Of a stretch of DNA of 8,273 nt, positions 6,466 to 8,273 are shown one piece after another (the stretch's first letter is position 1; every line of letters starts with the position of its first letter). Position numbers and translations under genes: made by a program. Source of the stretch: JBNJEA01 sp051745395. Its GTDB lineage: Bacteria > Desulfobacterota > Desulfobacteria > Desulfobacterales > Desulfosalsimonadaceae. The notes beneath the pieces are model-generated. The model did not search any database. It was not told the DNA's origin and worked only from the letters and a program-made list of their open reading frames with translations. The stretch lies in assembly GCA_051745395.1 (NCBI GenBank), contig JBNJEA010000133.1, forward strand, positions 1 through 8,273. Direction: 5' to 3'.

Positions 6466-6539
6466 GAGATCAGGCGATGGGCGGATCGCTTTTGGGTTGG
6501 TTTACAATTGGTTTACATAAACTTTACATTGACATTTAC
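6455..6539. repeat. 11-bp inverted repeat linking the divergent panE and lexA promoters
   Basis: GTAAATGTCAA (6455-6465) and TTGACATTTAC (6529-6539) are exact reverse complements with 63 bases between. Each contains the presumed -35 box TTGACA of its own outward-reading promoter plus the same TTTAC extension. Five of the eleven bases are therefore not explained by the -35 consensus and may belong to a shared regulatory site. Confidence 0.6.
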
Positions 6540-6540
6540 A
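6501..6540. promoter_or_regulatory. Tandem TTTACA direct repeats, candidate LexA operator
   Basis: TTTACA occurs at 6501, 6512, 6523 and 6535, with start-to-start spacing of 11, 11 and 12 bp, about one helical turn. The first two copies share GGTTTACA. A small palindrome GTTTACATAAAC (6511-6522) spans copy two. The repeats overlap and precede the lexA -35 box, where an autorepressor would bind. No CTGT-N8-ACAG or GAAC-type SOS box is seen. That LexA is the binder is an inference. Confidence 0.6.
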
Positions 6541-6557
6541 TTTTTTTCCGTTATTGT
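6529..6557 (+). promoter_or_regulatory. sigma-70 promoter of lexA
   Basis: A consensus -35 box TTGACA (6529-6534) is followed after 17 bp by TATTGT (6552-6557, 4/6 matches to the -10 consensus). Transcription would start around 6564, giving a leader of roughly 95 bases. The leader contains GC-rich inverted segments (e.g. CACGG and CCGTG near 6591-6613) but no recognised riboswitch. Confidence 0.7.
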
Positions 6558-6657
6558 TTTTTCAAATCCCGTAGCCGGTCCATTGCGGAGCCACGGGCGC
6601 GAACGGGTCCGTGCCTGCGGCCCCGAAAAGGAAAAGCGAAAAAGACGGGGTGTTGCC

Positions 6658-7296
6658 ATGCCTTCTTTATTGACATCCAAGCAGCAGCGGCTCCTGGACT
6701 ATTTCCGGGAGGCGATCGCCGAAACCGGCGCATCGCCTTCCCTGCGGGAAGCCGCCCGGGATCTGGGCATCAGCCACACGGCCGTGGCCCAGACGCTGCA
6801 ACGCCTGGAAGAAAAGGGCCTGATCCAACGGGAGGGCCGTTACGGCCGGGCCGTCCATCTCATTAATAAAATCGGACAGGCCGCCGGGCTCCAGCGGTGG
6901 CAGGAAGTGCCCGTGATCGGGCGGATCACGGCGGGACTGCCCATGTACGCCCAGCAGGAGTGGGAGGAAAGCATCGTCGTGGACGCTGACTTTTACAAGG
7001 GCGGCAACCTGTTCGCCCTCCGGGTCAGGGGCGATTCCATGATTGCCGCCGGCATCCTTGACGGGGATGTCGCCATTTGCGAGCCGCGGCAGTATGCCGA
7101 AAACGGCGAGATCGTGGTGGCGTTAATCGGCGGCGAAGAAGCCACGGTGAAACGCTTTTTCGCCCGGGCCGACCACATTGTCTTGCAACCGGAAAACCCG
7201 GCTTATGAATCCCGGCGCTACGGGTTTGACGAGGTCTTAGTCCAGGGAAGGGTGATCGGCATTCACCGCGGGCCGGACGTTATGCAGCGGTTGTAG
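6658..7296 (+). CDS. lexA: LexA-type SOS repressor
   Basis: Transcriptional repressor of DNA-damage genes; RecA filaments trigger its self-cleavage. The 212-residue protein has a winged helix at 1-68 (LTSKQQRLLDYF, then SPSLREAARDLGISHTAVAQ and LEEKGLIQREGRYGRAVHL). A short linker leads to an S24-type peptidase domain with the cleavage site Ala92-Gly93 in GRITAGLP, nucleophile Ser127 in RGDSM and Lys165 in EEATVKRFF. All self-cleavage residues are present. The recognition-helix segment (SHTAVAQTLQRL) differs from enterobacterial LexA, in line with the unusual operator upstream. The frame is open from 6412, but the ATG at 6658 matches the family N-terminus and has a GGGG stretch upstream; earlier starts would lie before the promoter. 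It is followed after 2 bp by the Y-family polymerase-like gene, so the two are almost surely co-expressed and SOS-controlled. Confidence 0.93.
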   Translation: MPSLLTSKQQRLLDYFREAIAETGASPSLREAARDLGISHTAVAQTLQRLEEKGLIQREGRYGRAVHLINKIGQAAGLQRWQEVPVIGRITAGLPMYAQQEWEESIVVDADFYKGGNLFALRVRGDSMIAAGILDGDVAICEPRQYAENGEIVVALIGGEEATVKRFFARADHIVLQPENPAYESRRYGFDEVLVQGRVIGIHRGPDVMQRL

Positions 7297-7298
7297 CC

Positions 7299-8273
7299 AT
7301 GTCCGCATCCTTTCGCCCCCGCACCATCGTCCACTTAAACGTCGCCGACTTCGCCGTGGCCGTCGAACGGCTGGCGGAGCCGCGCATAGCCGACCGGCCG
7401 GTTGTCATTGCCCCGGAAGGCGCGGCACGCGCCGTGGTCTACGACATGAGCGAGGCGGCTTACCAAGCCGGGGTCCGCAAGGCAATGCCGCTTTGGCGGG
7501 CGCAGCGGTTCTGCCCCGACGCCACGCTCCGCCCGCCCCGCCCGGATCGCTACGAACGGGCCATGGCCGATCTGTTTAAGGAGGTGCTGCCGTATTCCCC
7601 GCGGATTGAATCGGGCGAAACCGACGGGCACCTCTACATCGATGTCACCGGCACCAGCCGCCTGTTTGGCCCGCCCGCGGACGTGGCCCGGCATATGTAC
7701 CGGCAGATCCGGGAGACGATGGGGTTGGCGCCGATCTGGTCGGTGGCGCCGAACAAACTGGTGGCCAAGGTCGCCACCCGCCTGGTCAAGCCCCTGGGCG
7801 AATATGTCGTGGCAGAAGGCGAGGAAGCCGATTTTCTTTCGCCGCTGCCCGTGGACCTGCTGCCCGGCATTGAAGCCGACGATATGGCCCGGCTGCGGGA
7901 GCTCAACCTTTTCCGGGTCCGGCAGGTGGCCGAGCTGACAATGGATCAACTCGCGGTCGTCTTTGGCAAGCGCGCCGGCTTTATCTACGAAGCGGTGCGG
8001 GGCATTGATTTTTCCCCGGTATTGCCCGCCGGCGGAAAGCCGGCCAAAATCACGGCATCGTATGCGTTTGCCAATGATACCAACGCGGTGGCCCGTGTTG
8101 AGCGGGCCGCATACCGGATCGTTGAAACAATCGGCGCCGAACTGCGAAGGCGCCGGAAAGCCGCCCGCAGCCTGGCCATTGCCATCGACTATGCCGACGG
8201 CCTGCGCTGCTTCCGGCAGTTGTCCGTCAATCCGCCTTCGGCCAACGATATCACGCTGTTTGCAGTAGTGCGC
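7299..8273 (+). CDS. imuB: Y-family DNA polymerase-like protein lacking catalytic carboxylates, ImuB-like (partial, runs off the window)
   Basis: The first 325 codons are visible; the 3' end is outside the window. The order follows Y-family polymerases: palm start IVHLNVADFAVAVE (10-23), fingers with AGVRKAMPLWRAQRFCP (57-73), palm YSPRIESGETDGHLYIDVTGTSRLFG (99-124), APIWSVAPNKLVAKVAT, a helix-hairpin-helix thumb (PLPVDLLPGIEADDMARLREL), and the start of the little finger (from about 245). In active DinB the metal acids sit in HVDMD and SLDEAYLD. Here the first Asp is Asn14, and the Asp-Glu pair falls in TDGHLYID, where Glu is missing (Gly110 or His111) and only Asp109 could remain. The DG-LxIDVTG-LFG form is typical of ImuB, the non-catalytic mutasome adaptor that partners DnaE2. 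It starts 2 bp after lexA with no imuA between. An aberrant DinB is the alternative. Confidence 0.8.
   Translation, partial: MSASFRPRTIVHLNVADFAVAVERLAEPRIADRPVVIAPEGAARAVVYDMSEAAYQAGVRKAMPLWRAQRFCPDATLRPPRPDRYERAMADLFKEVLPYSPRIESGETDGHLYIDVTGTSRLFGPPADVARHMYRQIRETMGLAPIWSVAPNKLVAKVATRLVKPLGEYVVAEGEEADFLSPLPVDLLPGIEADDMARLRELNLFRVRQVAELTMDQLAVVFGKRAGFIYEAVRGIDFSPVLPAGGKPAKITASYAFANDTNAVARVERAAYRIVETIGAELRRRRKAARSLAIAIDYADGLRCFRQLSVNPPSANDITLFAVVR

Noticed and set aside
6412..6657. N-terminal extension of lexA using an upstream in-frame start
   Set aside because: It would cross the promoter and direct repeats, and LexA proteins begin near the LTSKQQ segment encoded just after the ATG at 6658.
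1..8273. CRISPR arrays, tRNA or rRNA genes, insertion sequences
   Set aside because: No regularly spaced long repeats, no cloverleaf or rRNA-like stretch recognised, and no transposase-like protein in any frame.

Overview
The window looks like a chromosomal segment of a GC-rich, Gram-negative Deltaproteobacterium (Desulfobacterota). Pointers are an ArsR-methyltransferase fusion regulator of the SahR type next to ahcY, an outer-membrane barrel of the DUF1207 type, and a lexA followed by a Y-family polymerase-like gene. The taxon is inferred from gene content only; no rRNA or tRNA gene is visible.

Left part (1-2600, minus strand): a methionine-cycle operon. sahR (1555-2469) is followed by ahcY (195-1460), and a strong intrinsic terminator lies at 116-148. 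The sahR start region carries a perfect 14-bp palindrome, overlapped by a second inverted repeat, just downstream of a TTGACA -35 box. This fits autorepression by SahR, relieved when S-adenosylhomocysteine builds up; AhcY removes that compound. Bases 1-115 show no gene, only a small hairpin at 8-22.

Middle (2600-4330): a divergent gene for a DUF1207-type outer-membrane barrel (2703-3599), then a small protein with ten cysteines and a basic N-terminus (3648-3884). The roughly 300-bp gap after it contains a 92-bp element with inverted-repeat ends, REP/MITE-like. A doubtful short ORF with one membrane segment follows (from 4190). It runs antisense into glpX and its DNA also contains the glpX terminator.

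Central right (4334-6362, minus strand): a probable two-gene operon of a ketopantoate reductase-family gene (panE-like) and glpX (class II fructose-1,6-bisphosphatase), 22 bp apart.

Right end (6363-8273): a divergent control region, then lexA and, two bases later, a Y-family polymerase-like gene cut by the window edge. The lexA promoter is overlapped by four TTTACA direct repeats spaced 11, 11 and 12 bp, unlike the usual palindromic SOS boxes. The polymerase-like protein lacks at least two of the three expected catalytic carboxylates, as ImuB proteins do. This suggests an SOS mutasome cassette (lexA-imuB, possibly with dnaE2 beyond the window) under an unusual LexA operator, and it is the most interesting part of the window.
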